Below, one piece after another: positions 29,184 through 41,154 of a stretch of 64,000 bases of DNA (the first letter of the stretch is position 1; the number at the start of each line of letters is the position of its first letter). This stretch comes from Prorocentrum cordatum (Eukaryota; Sar; Dinophyceae; Prorocentrales; Prorocentraceae). The notes under the pieces are model-generated. The model saw only the letters and a list, made by a program, of their open reading frames with translations. It did not search any database and was not told the DNA's origin. Location: NCBI GenBank assembly GCA_963575745.1, contig CAUYUJ010009513.1, positions 417,526 to 481,525 of the forward strand. Reading direction: 5' to 3'. Both the position numbers and the translations under genes were made by a program.

Positions 29184-29520
29184 GCTGTACTGTGTGTGTG
29201 TGTGTGTCTGTGGGTGTCTGTGTGTGTTTGTGTGGCTGTGTGTTTTTTTGTGTGTGTGTGTGTTTGTGTGTTTTTTGTTGTGTGTGTGTGTTTGTGTGTT
29301 TGTGTGTTTGTGTGTGCGTGTGTGCGTGTGCGTGTGCGTGCGCGTGTGCGTGTGCGTGTGCGCGTGCGCGTGCGCGTGCGTGTGCGTGTGCGTGTGCGTG
29401 TGCGTGCGCGTGCGCGTGCGCGTGCGCGTGCGCGTGCGCGTGCGCGTGCGCGTGCGCGTGCGCGTGCGCGTGCGTGCGCGTGCGCGCGCGTGAGTCTGTG
29501 TGTGTGTGTGTGTCTGTGTG

Positions 29521-29580
<60 letters not shown>

Positions 29581-29621
29581 TGTGGGTGGTGTGGGTGGGT
29601 GGGTGGGTGGGTGGGTGGGTG
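29184..29621. repeat. TG / TGCG / GGGT microsatellite inside the satellite
   Basis: About 435 bp of (TG)n, (TGCG)n, (TGCGCG)n, (TGCG)13 and (GGGT)n in blocks. It interrupts a satellite unit just after GCTGTACTG and ends just before a unit fragment. Confidence 0.95.
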
Positions 29622-29625
29622 TATA

Positions 29626-29926
29626 AAAATGCCACATTGGGAATGGGGGGCGCAGGCGGGCGGTCCCACTGGGGGCTTCGGTGGAGCTCCCTACGGGGCC
29701 ACAGAACGCTGTACTGGGTGGGCGAAAATGCCAAGTTGGGCGTGGGGGACGCATGCGGGCGGTCCCACTGGGGGCTTCGGTGGAGCTCCCTACGGGGCCG
29801 CGAAACGCTGTACTGGGTGGGTGAAAATGCCAAGTTGGGTGTGGGGGACGCATGCGGGCGGTCCCGCTGGGGGCTTCGGTGGAGCTCCCTACGGGGCCAC
29901 GAAACGCTGTGCTGGGTGGGTGAAGC
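29626..29926. repeat. ~99-bp satellite array, continuation
   Basis: Three further copies of the same unit with the same phase and orientation as the main block. Confidence 0.9.
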
Positions 29927-29934
29927 GCATGGAA

Positions 29935-30603
29935 GAAGGAGGAGGGAGGGGAGGAGGAGGAGGAGGAGGAGGAGGAGGAGGAGGAGGAGGAAAGGAAGGA
30001 GGAACGCGGGGCGACGTCTCTTCAAAACGAGGACCCAACACCACAGAATGGTTGGCAAAAAACGACGACCACAGCCTCCCAAACTTGGTACACATCGGCT
30101 GATATTTCAGGCGGGTCTCATTGAGACTCCGAACAAGGGGGCGGGGCCACGCATCAAGCTGATAGCCCAGCCACCCTTACGACCCCCCCTCCCAAGGCAC
30201 ACTCGGGGAGGAGGCCGGGAGGGCACGCTAGTCCTCCAAGGCAAAGGGCGCGGAGCCCCAGGGCAGGGTGTGAGGATCAGCGGTGAGAGGGGGAGAGGAA
30301 GAGGACCTCAGAGGATGAGGGGGTAAGCAGCGGGCAGGAGTAGGAACGCTATTTTTCGCATCCGCGGCCAATGACCCCAACTGGATGGGGAAACGCACAG
30401 GGGATATCGATTGTGACTCCTTCCCCTTTCGGGTGGAGCCAGGAGCCAGGACGAGTGGGACAGAGGCGGAGGAGAAGCGCACACACCCTGGCGAGCCATG
30501 AGAGAGGAGGAGGAGGAGGAGGATGAGGATAAGGATGAGGATGATGATGATGACGATGATGACGACGACGATGATGATGATGATGATGATGATGATGCTG
30601 ATC

Positions 30604-30647
<44 letters not shown>

Positions 30648-30749
30648 ACTGATAATGATAATGCTACTGGTAATGATGATGATGATGATGAAGATGATGA
30701 TGATGCTGATGATGATGATGATGGTGGTGGTGGTGATGATGATGATGAC

Positions 30750-30786
<37 letters not shown>

Positions 30787-31030
30787 CTGATGATGATGAT
30801 GATAAGGAGGAGGAGGAGGAGGACGAGGAGGAGGAACAGGAAGAGAAGGAGGAGGAAGAAGAAGAGAAAGAGGAGACGGAGTCCCGCAATTTCCGAAGTG
30901 AAGGAACTCCTGGAACATGAACATCGAAAGTTACTGAGACTGAGGGATGAAGGTGATGCGGCTGAGAAGAAGGGAGGTGGGCGAGAAGGAAGATCAGTCC
31001 GTCCCGCAAGCGCACGGGCATACATGTAAT
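29935..31030. repeat. GGA and GAT/GAG microsatellites
   Basis: (GGA)n at 29935-30000 and a long (GAT)n grading into (GAG)n at about 30497-30885. The 500 bases between them are unique-looking but have no convincing frame. ORFs over the GAT tract encode only poly-Asp, poly-Met or poly-Ser. Confidence 0.9.
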
Positions 31031-31944
31031 CACCGAAGGCATCGCAACGATGAGATCGCAACACGTCATGCAACAGCAACAGTCGCTCCAACCAGCCTGC
31101 CCCCGAAGCGCCGCACTGCACAACAAGTTCCTAACTTGCAGACATGGGGCCCTAATTTCTGACACCGCGTGAACCGTTACATCTTGAATGATCTTCCTTC
31201 TGGGAGGTCATAACAAAGCTGTCGACCCCAGCTGTGGTACACACGTCTCGTGGTGGGTTAGGAGTCTGGCTGTGAGGACTCTGAACTGGTCAGAGTCTGG
31301 CTGTGAGGACCCTGAGCTGGCCCGCAACAGAAAGAACAGCAATCAGTAATCCAAGAAGTTGCGCCCTCTTGGAGGATTACCTTTCATGTCCGCGCCGTCC
31401 GCCACCCCTCCGCCGACGTCCTCTGGCGGAGCCGCTCTCGTTCTAGGGGCATTCCTGGAACCACTCGCGTCACTCATGCGTCGATGCTGCGTCCAACTTC
31501 GGTCAGCTTGATTCGAACTGGAGTTGAGCTCGCGCCGAAGTTGATTCACACCACGTATGATCGAACTTCAGTCGAACAGATCCGCTGTGTGGGCCCCCGG
31601 GGTGAAGGTCCCCAAAACGAGTACCTGGCAATGCGGCTCTTTCACGGCGTGGGCACCCTAGAGGATCCGGGCCCCATAGCCGGGGCTGTTTTTTGCTGGT
31701 GCCTGTTCCGTCGCGGCTCGTTCTGTTGATGGCCCCGCTGCTCGAACGTGCCCCCCGCCCCGCGTCCTCCCCCCCCCCCGAGTCGCAGGAAGCCCAGGGT
31801 CGTGGGAGGGCGCTGGTCGTTGTGCCTTGCCTTGTTCGGGACGCTGGGAGGCGTGTAATTGATCGGCCCGCTGACTGTGGAGGATGATCGGCCCGCCCCC
31901 AAAGATCACCGGGGCCTGCGCGGGGCACCGCCATCCGCTCACGA
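31031..31944. other. Intergenic region 3' of the membrane-protein gene
   Basis: No supported gene. A 31-bp direct repeat (AGTCTGGCTGTGAGGA...) occurs at 31263 and 31294. The 3' untranslated region of the neighbouring - strand gene probably lies at 31700-31944. Confidence 0.4.
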
Positions 31945-34080
31945 CTAGCGCTTGGTCTGGCCGAGGACCGAGAAGGGCACCATCACATACGCCAGCGCCG
32001 CGAAGGCGCAGCCGAAGACGGCGGAGCTGACAACCACGAATATGATCGCCTGGACCTTGTAGTAGGTGGACAGCATGTTCAAGTTGCTGGTCTCCACCCA
32101 TCGCACATACATGGGCTCGGTCGGCGCCAGCAGCCCGTACTCCGCCATGGCCTTCGCCCGGGCCTTCTCGTAGTAGCTGCGCCTGGAAGTCGTGAATGCG
32201 TCCAGGCCGTCGAAGATCACGGCGCCCGCGTGCGCATCGCTGTCGGCCGCGGAGTCGCACGTGAAGGTGCCCACACCGTCGCAGCAACCGACGCCCGCCG
32301 CCCAGAACTCTATGGTCTTCGCGGTCGCGCTGTCTCGGACTGGAGCGACACAGTATCCGCCAACGCGCTGAGGGCACGCTGGAGCGTGGTAGGTCTTAGG
32401 GTGTACGTCGGATGTCTCGCAGGGCTTCTATACCACTCAATGACAGGGCCGCCTCCTTCGTGGCATGTGCGCAAGAATGCAGTTCGTCCCTGCGTTCTCG
32501 CTGAAGTGTCCCAAAGCCAGCCCCAGGGATGGTTTCAGTACGTATCCCCTTAGACCAACCCAAAGACTGAGGTTCCAAGAGGACCCAAATTGTCCCCGAG
32601 AGGCCCAACAAGAGCCATCCAGCAAGGAATGCCGAATTACATCAGAAAAATCCCAGCGTTTGGTTCAAAAAACTGTTCGGCCTAAGATGTGTTCATGCAA
32701 GCTGTAGCAGGCCCCACATAACACGAGAGGGCCCAAACGAGCTCCTATGACGGCCCAGTGCCACTTCAAGAGGGTCCCCAGATGGCCAAGACAACCAAAT
32801 GCCGCCCCCAAGTGGCTCCAAGAAGGCCCCGATATCCGTCCAATCGGTCCCAATATGCTTCTACCAACACTCTTCGGAAGAGCTCCCCGAAACCACCAGG
32901 CTGAATACGGCCCCCAGACCGCCAAGAGGGCCCAAGAGTCGTCTCACAAGCCACTGATCGGTCCCTGAGAGGGCCCCAAGCGGCTCCCCAAAGGCAGGAA
33001 GCCACTCAAGAAGCCTCCAGCCAAACCGAAACAGATAGAACCACAAACATGCCGCACTGCGACCACGCCGCGATACAGCCGCGTAGTATTTTTCAAACGC
33101 CCCAGAGATGGTTCTGCCGAGTCGCTTTCAGCAGAGCTTGGCGGAGCCATCCCGCCCAAGACGGCTCAGGAGAGCCCCTGGATCCTGCGGGGGGCCCGTA
33201 GAACCACCGTTCTGCCGGCCCCAAAACGGCAGCGAAAGTCATCCCTGATCCTCGTGGCCCTGCTACGGCCAGCGCGTATGGTCCCCCCTCCAGCGGAGAG
33301 CCGAGTCAACCAGTCCTGCGTGTGTCGATGCTGCGCTGGCACGGTGGCCGCCACCGGGCGGCGAGGCTTGCCGCAAGCAGCTGGATATGGTGCCGGACTC
33401 CGTGACGTAGCCTGCAGCCTCCTTGGCGCTCACGTAGCTCTCGGTGGTGAAGGCGATCTTGCCCGCGTCGGCCACCGCGGCCGCAGGCTCGGAAGCGACG
33501 ACGTTGTCGTAGGTGCGAGCGTTGGAGTAGAACCTGATCGATACGTCGGATCGGCGATCGGCGTAAACCGGATCGGCGGACATCGGCAGCCCAGTTAGGA
33601 GAAGTCAAATCGACGGAAATCGACTGGCCAGTAAGGCCTCCATTGAGACACCGGAATCCACATCGGAATCCGAAGTCGAGCCGATTCGGAATCGGAATCG
33701 ATCGAAATCGAATCGGATCTGGTCGGAGTAATGGATAGGAGCGCCGACCTGGGGTAGATTGAGTAAGAGTCGTAGCAGTACAGCCCGAAGAGCGTGCCCA
33801 TCGCCGTGGCCACGAGCATCGACAGCGCGAGCGGCAGCATCGCGGGGCGCCTCGCGTGGCACAGGGCGCAGACCAGCGTGGCCGCGAAGGCCACACAGGA
33901 GAAGGCGCCGCAGACGAGGGGAGCCTGCATGAACGCGCACGCGTAGAGGACCAGCAGGAACATGAAGACCGCGGCGGGGACGAGCCAGGCCACGAGGAAG
34001 TCGTTGGACCTCATAGCGGCCGACATGCGGTCGGCAGCGGTCACCTGCTTCTTCCAACCCTCGACATCGGAACCCTGCAT
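31945..34080 (-). CDS. Predicted four-helix membrane protein, three exons
   Basis: Exon 1 runs 34080-33749 (ATG at 34080), exon 2 33533-33407 (end less certain) and exon 3 32367-31945 (TAG), giving about 293 residues. Intron 1 (33748-33534) is GT...AG and joins CCCAG|GT to ATCAG|G, so the reading passes smoothly from SYSIYP to RFYSNARTYD. Exon 1 encodes three hydrophobic helices (LVAWLVPAAVFMFLLVLYA, a second around VCGAFSCVAFAATLVCAL, a third around LPLALSMLVATAMGTLFGLY). Exons 2-3 form a soluble domain with GYCVAPVRDSA and a CC-x6-C motif. The last helix is VQAIIFVVVSSAVFGCAF. Three helices, a Cys-containing loop and a fourth helix recall tetraspanin topology, but the domain instead resembles a common dinoflagellate membrane family of unknown role. 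This is the clearest host gene in the window. Confidence 0.72.
32368..33406 (-). other. Intron 2 of membrane-protein gene, containing degenerate GGCCCC-type repeats
   Basis: About 1 kb. The acceptor CTCAG at 32372-32368 is in phase 0 with exon 3; the GT at 33406 is the best in-phase donor. The interior (about 32540-33170) is made of short degenerate GAGGCCCC/CCAAGA-type repeats like those at 36720-36965. Confidence 0.5.
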
Positions 34081-34095
34081 CCTCGGGGATACTAC

Positions 34096-34277
34096 GGGAA
34101 CGAAGAATGACAGAAATGTAAGAACTCGAGGTCCGCGCGGATTTCTCGGATCCGCGCTGGAACCCCCGTCCGACGCCGCCCCTGGCGAGCTCCGCGCGCC
34201 CGGGAGTTGGGTCCAGCGGCGATCCGAGAAACCCGCGCGGACCTCTGCGTTTTTAGTTTCTGTCATTCTTAATTCCC
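34096..34277. mobile_element. Foldback (MITE- or introner-like) element
   Basis: Long imperfect inverted repeat. The left arm begins GGGAA-CG-AAGAATGACAGAAA at 34096, the right arm ends TTTCTGTCATTCTT-AA-TTCCC at 34277. Inner arm segments also match (GAGGTCCGCGCGG and TTTCTCGGATC and their complements near 34210-34245). Arms are about 60-70 bp with a loop of about 35 bp. It lies 16 bases upstream of the ATG at 34080. No clear target duplication was seen. Confidence 0.7.
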
Positions 34278-34280
34278 CTA

Positions 34281-35076
34281 GATGCGGCCCTGGGCGCGGG
34301 AGGGCGGCGAGGGGAGCGCGCTGGGGCGCCCCCTTGGGGGGAAGGGGGGTACCTTACCGGACGGGCCCTGCCGCGCCGACAAGGCCACCACTGGAGCCGA
34401 AGGGCCTCGTGCAGGATGTGAAAGCGGCAGAGGCAGGAGGAGCGGCGGCAGGAGACAGGAGCGGCAGGGGGAGGACACGGGACGAGGAAGACGGCCACGA
34501 CGACGAGACCACAAAGCACCGACAACGACGACGCGACCGACAGCGACGACGACGACACGAAATACAACGACGGCGACGATGACAACGACGACGACGACGA
34601 CCCAGGACTCCGATGTCGTCATTCTTCCCCCGGCGCAGACACCGGGACTCTCGAACGCCTCCCTGGACAAGCCGTGCCACCCCGGGCCGTTCTCCACGAT
34701 CGCCGAGCACGGCCCGTACACCCTGCGCCCACGGTCGACGGGCACCGACGCGCGATCGCAGGGACGCGCGACCCCATGGGCACGCTTCTCTCCGCGCGGG
34801 GTCACCCCGCGGGGCTGCCCGCCCCGCCCCCACGGGGGCTGCGGCCGAGGCCTCTGGACAAGCGAGGCCGTGGACACGGACACTACGTCTCCCGCCCACG
34901 GATCGATTCCCTGACGGCGTTAGGGGCCCACGGCTCGGCCTCCCCGGGCAAAACGAGATCGGGAGAAAAACGGGCCCGACGTGGGAGAGGCCCGGGGATG
35001 ACCCCCGACGACGACGACGACGACGACGACCACCACCACCACGACGACGACGACGACGACGACGACCACCACCACC

Positions 35077-35119
<43 letters not shown>

Positions 35120-35885
35120 CGACACAACGACCGACGACGAGGGCGACAACGACGACGACCGCCCACCGGAATCCACCCCCCGACCTGTCCTGGAGCGCGC
35201 TCCAACCGACACCTCAAGGCGGCTTCAGCCGAGGCCACGAAAGCTCTCTCCCCCGCCCCTGCAGGGCCGAAGAGGAGGACCCCGGAGGAGGAGGAGGAGG
35301 AGGAGTAGGAGGAGGAGGAGGAGGAGGGAGGAGGAGGAGGAGGAGGAGGAGGAGGAGGAGACGGCCACAGTGACGCTGGGCGGACCACCAGCAGAAAGAA
35401 GAGGAGCAAGGCGAAGACCGACGACGACGACAGAAGACGACGACGACAAAAAAAAAACCCTCAGGAGGAGTCCGCGGGCCAGTCCCAGAGCTCATCGAGG
35501 CCAGCTCTCGGATCTGAGCCTGACCGCGGTGGCGAGAATCTTCAAAACCCCGCAAACGACGACGAGGGTGTCACGAACGGCGGCGGCGGCGACGTAGACG
35601 AAGGCGTCGAGACGACTACGACTACCACGGCCACGTCGACTGGCAGCGGCAACGGCAGCGGCGAAGACGACGCCGACGACGCCGACCAAGAGGTCACGAC
35701 TGCGACCATCTTGCGAACATGTGACTTGGCAAGCTACGTTGACCTTTATTTGTTCCTCCCCATCCCTTGTACCTTCCCTCTGAATGCATTTGTCAGCCCC
35801 GTTTTGGGAAAGCTTCCTTTAACTCGAATGCATGAAGGAATCACTTAGCGTAGAGCGCCTATCGCACATGTGAATAAACCTCCGA
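34281..35885. repeat. GAC/CAC and GGA-rich simple-sequence region
   Basis: Low-complexity tracts dominate: GAC-rich at 34495-34610, (GAC)/(CAC) at 35005-35130, (GGA)n at 35275-35365, GAC again at 35420-35700. The stretches between show no convincing protein pattern; long frames here encode poly-Asp, poly-Arg or poly-Ser. Confidence 0.8.
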
Positions 35886-35887
35886 CC

Positions 35888-36330
35888 AGGGCGCGTGAGA
35901 GTAAATTGCGACGCAGTGTCAAGCGGGAGCCGTTGTCGTCGCAGTAGGGCCCTCGCCAACTCGATTGACTTGCGCGATGTTGTGGTCTTCTCTGGCCAGG
36001 GCGTCTCGGAATAAATTGCGAGGGTGTATCAAGCGGGAGCCGTAATCGTCGTAGTGGGACCTTCGCCAACTTGTCTGAATTGCCTGAGTTTGGGGGCCTT
36101 TCTGGCCATGGCGTCTCGGAGTAACTTGAGAAGAGGTATCGAGCGGGAGCCGTGGTCGACGTAGGTGGGCCATCGCCAACTTGACAACATTCCGAGGATG
36201 TCACGGGCACCTGCGCCGTTTCTGAATTTGGGCCCATGCTGTAAGAGCATCTCGGAGTAAATTGTGAGGATGTGTCGAGCGAGAGCCGTGGTCGTCGCAG
36301 TTGGGCTTTCGCCAATCCCACCAGCCCTTT
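35888..36330. repeat. Tandem repeat of ~110-135 bp, four units
   Basis: Units share GGCGTCTCGGAGTAAATTG...GCGGGAGCCGTGGTCGTCG...TCGCCAACTTG, starting near 35888, 36000, 36110 and 36245. They are about 75-85% alike by eye and vary in length. Confidence 0.75.
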
Positions 36331-36719
36331 GGGCGTGAGTGGTTTAGAGAGCTTTCTCTGTTCTCAAACCCCCAACCCCCCTTCCTCCCCTTCGGGGAGA
36401 GGTTTACCCCTCCCCCTACCCCCTCCCCTGGACCCGGAGAGGGCGGGCCGAGTGGTGCCAAGGGGGTCTTTTTCGACTCCTGGGAGGGCCCAAACACGAC
36501 GACCCTCACGAGGATTCTGGCCCCGAGGGGGGGGGCCGTTTGGCGCCTCAACTCGTCTGTGAAGCCAAAAACAATGATTTTACTACGGTTTTGGCCCCTT
36601 TTTGGCCTTCTGAGGGGGCCGCGCTCCTCTTCCTTCATAGCAAAATCATTGCTTTTACGAAGGTTTTGGCGTCATTTTCTCCTTCTCAGGGAGCACCGCT
36701 CCTTTGCGCTTCTGAGGAG

Positions 36720-36965
36720 GTCGCACGCGGCCCCAAGATGACCCCAAGAGGCCCCCAGGAGGCTTCCAAGAGGCCTCCAAGAGGCCCCCAAGAGGCCCCC
36801 TAGAGGCCCCAAGAGGTCACCAAGAAGCTCCCAAGAGGCCCCCAAGAGGCCCCCAAGAGGCCCCAAGAGGCCCCAAGAGGCCCCCAAGAGGCCCCCAAGA
36901 GGCCCCCCAAGAGGCCCCCAAGAGGCCCCAAGAGGCTCCAAGAGGCCCCCAAGAGGCCCCACGAG
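36720..36965. repeat. GAGGCCCCCAA short tandem repeat
   Basis: About 20 copies of a 10-12 base unit GAGGCCCC(C)AA. On the - strand it reads as a Gly/Leu/Trp/Ala repeat. It is similar to the interior of intron 2 at 32.5-33.2 kb. Confidence 0.9.
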
Positions 36966-37355
36966 GAGCCCGAACGACTCACACCAGGACGAGGGGCCCG
37001 AACGACTCACACCACGAAGAGCCCGAACGACTCACACCACAAGGAGGGGCCCGAACGACTCACACCAGGACGAGGCGCCCGAACGACTCACACCACGAGG
37101 AGCCCGAACGACTCACACCACGACGCGGGCCCCGAACGACTCACACCACGAGGAGCCCGAACGAGTCACACCAGGAGGAGGGGCCCGAACGACTCACACC
37201 AGGACGAGGGGCCCGAACAACTCACACCACGAGAAGCCCGAACGACTCACACCAGGACGAAGAGCCCGAACGACTCACACCACGAAGAGCCCGAACGACT
37301 CACACCAGGAAGAAGGGCCCGAACGACTCACACCAGGACGAGAAACCCCAAACGA
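36966..37355. repeat. 25/28-bp minisatellite
   Basis: About 14 copies of GCCCGAACGACTCACACCA followed by C or GG and a GA-rich spacer, alternating between 25- and 28-bp forms. Confidence 0.92.
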
Positions 37356-39840
37356 CTCAAATCACGAGGAGCGCTTTCTCTCCCTCCTCCTCCGCCTCGT
37401 CCTTCTCCCGCTCCCCCCACAAGGAGGATGTACAAGGAGGCGGGAGGAAGGAGGAACAGGGGAGATATGCGGGGCCAAGCGGACACACGCCTGAAAAACA
37501 CGACTGTCGGCATGCTTCGCAAGAGTTGCTGCTGTGAGATGGGCTGGTGGGGATACGCGAAGCGTAAAGAATTTGACCACATTGCGAGGAGCTCTCGGGC
37601 AAAAATGCCAATGCTGATTTCTGGGGCCTCTCTGACCAGGAAGATGAACGAGTATTGAAAATACTTCTGGGCAAATCGACAGGATTTACTAGTATTGAAC
37701 GGAGGCCGCTGTCTTCGCAGCCGGGCCTGTAAGGGCCGAGACTGGGACCCGAGCGCTCGCGCTCGAGCGGGAGCTTCGCTTCAGAGGAAGTGTAGCCCGC
37801 GTCGAGACGAGATCGCCCAGAACCATTTCCATATATCAGCAACCCAGAATCTCCAGAAGCGGGCATTCGACTACGACGTCTGACGGCGGCGACGGCGGTG
37901 TCGTTCCCTAGAGGCGTATGGAGCTCCCCTAAAGCCTCTGGAAGCCTCTGGAGGGAGGCCGAAGGGCCAGAAATGTTATTGTTTTCGTTTTTTGGCCAAG
38001 CTGTTACTGCCCGGTTCGAGCAGCTCGACATGAATGGCGCAAATTTCCAAACTGATGGGCCGAGGACTCCACGCTGCACCAACTGACCCAGGAGGGGAAG
38101 AAGAGGCGCAGGACTGCCGACGAAAACGTGAACGGGAAAGTCCGTCCACGGTGAAAAGATAAATAGCCCGACACGCCACAGAGCCAGATCCTCGATCCTC
38201 GATAGTCGAACCTTCAAAGCTGCGAAGCTCGATCCCCGAGGCCCTCGAAGAGCTGGATCCTCGATCTTCGAGATCGGTCCTCGAGGCTCGATCCTCGGGG
38301 CTGGATCCTCAAAGCTCACCCTTCGAAGCTCAATCTCCGAACCTCGAAGACGGCGACGGCGACGGCGACGGCCACGTCGACGACGGAAAGCGGGGACGGC
38401 GACGGCGACGACGACCGACGACGGCGGCGACAGCGTGACGACGATGACTACCACGGCGACGGCGGCGGCGTTGACGACGACGACGATTTACGTTGCTCTC
38501 CTCCTCCGGAGGCCTCCAGGCGCATCCAGATAAGGCCCCTGGAGGCCTCCAGAGGCTACTGAAGGCTCGAAAGAAACCAGAAAGCTCTTAAACCCTCGGC
38601 CATTTTCAAAACTTTGAAAAACACTACCATCACCTAGATCGGAAACATCTTCCCTCGGTGGGAAGCGACTTCGGATATTGGTAGTGGTGGTAAAACTGGG
38701 TAACAATGGTTCTCCTAGCGAAGGATGAGAGCAGAGGGGAAAGCATGTCGGCCCTGTGTGCGGGGGCTCATGCGTTGAAATCCCATTGCCTCCCTGGGTC
38801 AGATCTCGACAATCAAATCAAAGAAACCAAACGGTACCGATACCGCTGCTCCCAGCACATCTCCTGTTGTTCGCTCCGATAAGACATTCGGGGCGAATCA
38901 AGTGATTCCGACGGCGGCCTCCCAGGAGGCCCCACGAGGTGAACACGACGGAAACAGTAGCGCTATCAGCGCCTCCTCCTCCTCTGACGAGTCTCGACGC
39001 CCGACACTCGTCGACCGCGACGGCGACGGCGACGAGCAAGCGCGGCATCCGCGCCCCTCGCGGGCGGCCCAGCGCGGTCGGGGAGGCCGTCGCCGTCGCC
39101 GTCGCCGCTTTTTAACGTCGCCGTCGCCGTAGCCGCCGCCGTCTTTGAGGTTCGGAGATCAAGCTTCGAAGGGCGAGCTCCGAGGATCCAGCCTCGAGGA
39201 TCTGCGAAGCTCGACGCCCCACGCTCGTCGGCCGCGACGGCGCCGGCGGCGAGAAAGCAAGCGAGGGCCAACAAGAAGCGGGGTCCAGACCAGGGGAGGA
39301 ACCATCGCCCACACATCGCAAAGGCCCCCCCACAGCAGATCTGCAGATTCCTGAGCGGGGTGGGCCATCGGGGCCCTATCGGCGATGAATGGGCGACTGG
39401 GGGGGGCCATGCGTCCTCCCCTGATCCTGCTCCCTCAATGGTCCTCGTCGTCCAGACTACAGGGGTCAGAACTCGGGTCTCGGGCGGCCGCTCGGGACGA
39501 ACAGCCGCTGGAGAGCACCCCGACGCTGGAAAGCGGCCGGGACCCGACGGACACGCCCGAAAACGTTTGCCGTCGATCCCGAGACGGCCCCCCGACAACC
39601 CGAGGAGGAGGACCAGGATGATGAGGAGGAAGAGGACCAGGATGATGAGGAGGAGAAGCAGGAGGAAGAGGAGCAGGATGATGAGGAGGAGAAGGAGGAG
39701 AAAAGGAATTATCCCGGCAAAGCAACCTAACAGCGATGTGTAGGAGCATATCTGGAAGCATCCCCCTTAAGATTCAGATGAGAATCCAGTTGTAGAGTTC
39801 TGCTGTTCTCGCAGTCGTAGTCGCATTCGCGATGACAGTC
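37356..39840. other. Intergenic region with short dispersed repeats
   Basis: No supported gene. There are clusters of TCGATCCTCGA/CGAAGCTCGA-type motifs at 38180-38345 and 39150-39225, CGACGGCGACGG-rich tracts at 38345-38490 and 39010-39140, and a GAGGAGGA/GGATGATGA tract at 39600-39700. Confidence 0.5.
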
Positions 39841-39841
39841 G

Positions 39842-41132
39842 CAGTGGCCTGCATTAGCCTCAGCCTCAGCCTCAGCCTGCCTCAGCATCAGCCTCAGCCT
39901 CAGCTTCAGCCTGCCTCAGCCTCAGCCTCAGCCTGCTCCTGCATCAGCCTCAGTCTGCCTGCAGCCTCGGCCTCAGCCTCAGCCTGCCTCAGCCTGAGCC
40001 TGCCTCAGCCTCAGCCTCAGCCTCAGCCTGCCTCAGCATCAGCCTCAGCCTCAGCCTCAGCCTCAGCCTCAGCCTCAGCCTCAGCCTCAGCCTGCCTCAG
40101 CCTCAGCCTGCCTCAGCCTCAGCCTCAGCCTCAGCCTCAGCCTCAGTCTGCCTTCAGCCTCGGCCTCAGCCTCAGCCTGCCTCAGCCTCAGCCTGCATCA
40201 GCCTCAGCCTCAGCCTGCCTGCCTCAGCATCAGCCTGCCTCAGCCTCAGCCTCAGCCTGCCTCAGCCTCAGCCTCAGCCTGCTTCAGCCTCGGCCTCGGC
40301 TTCATCAGCCTCAGCTGCTCAGCCTCAGCCTCAGCCTCAGCCTGCCTCAGCCTCAGCCTCAGCCTCAGCTGCCTCAGCCTCAGCCTCAGCCTGCTTCAGC
40401 CTCAGCCTCAGTCTGCCTTCAGCCTCGGCCTCAGCCTCAGCCTGCCTCAGCCTCAGCCTGCATCAGCCTCAGCCTCAGCCTCAGCCTGCCTCAGCATCAG
40501 CCTGCCTCAGCCTCAGCCTCAGCCTGCCTCAGCCTCAGCCTCAGCCTCAGCCTCAATCTGCCTTCAGCCTCGGCTTCAGTCTCAGCCTGCCTCTGCCTCA
40601 GCCTGCATCAGCCTCAGCCTCAGCCTGCCTCAGCCTCAGCCTCAGCCTCAGCCTCAGCCTCAGCCTCAGCCTCAGCCTGCCTCAGCCTCAGCCTCAGCCT
40701 GCTTCAGCCTCAGCCTCAGTCTGCCTTCAGCCTCGGCCTCAGCCTCAGCCTGCCTCAGCCTCAGCCTGCATCAGCCTCAGCCTCAGCCTCAGCCTGCCTC
40801 AGCATCAGCCTGCCTCAGCCTCAGCCTCAGCCTGCCTCAGCCTCAGCCTCAGCCTGCTTCAGCCTCAGCCTCAGTCTGCCTTCAGCCTCGGCCTCAGCCT
40901 CAGCCTGCCTCAGCCTCAGCCTGCATCAGCCTCAGCCTCAGCCTCAGCCTGCCTCAGCATCAGCCTGCCTCAGCCTCAGCCTCAGCCTGCCTCAGCCTGC
41001 CTCAGCCTCAGCCTCAATCTGCCTTCAGCCTCGGCTTCAGTCTCAGCCTGCCTCAGCCTCAGCCTGCAGCCTCAGCCTCAGCCTCAGCCTCAGCCTGCCT
41101 CAGCCTCAGCCTCAGCCCAGCCTCAGCAGCCT
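39842..41132. repeat. CTCAGC hexanucleotide minisatellite (1.3 kb)
   Basis: Over 180 copies of CAGCCT with recurring longer modules containing CTGCCT, CATCAG and CTGCCTTCAGCCTCGGC. Modules of about 130-250 bp repeat several times, so it grew by higher-order duplication. The + strand ORF across it (39832-41643) encodes only Ser/Leu/Pro/Gln/Ala repeats and is not taken as a gene. Confidence 0.95.
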
Positions 41133-41154
41133 CAAATGTCAATCCCCCAGTGGC

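Noticed and set aside
28012-29926. CRISPR-like array
   Set aside because: Units are contiguous tandem copies without unique spacers, and the context is eukaryotic.
27517-30082. Long - strand ORFs of 537 and 375 codons
   Set aside because: They are products of the ~99-bp satellite period and the TG/TGCG tract; the same array is open in other frames too.
30498-30920. Poly-Asp and poly-Met ORFs over the GAT tract
   Set aside because: Pure microsatellite translation in all frames.
31945-34080. Assigning the membrane protein to the tetraspanin family
   Set aside because: Topology and a CC pair agree, but the CCG motif and the other conserved loop cysteines are not present in the right pattern.
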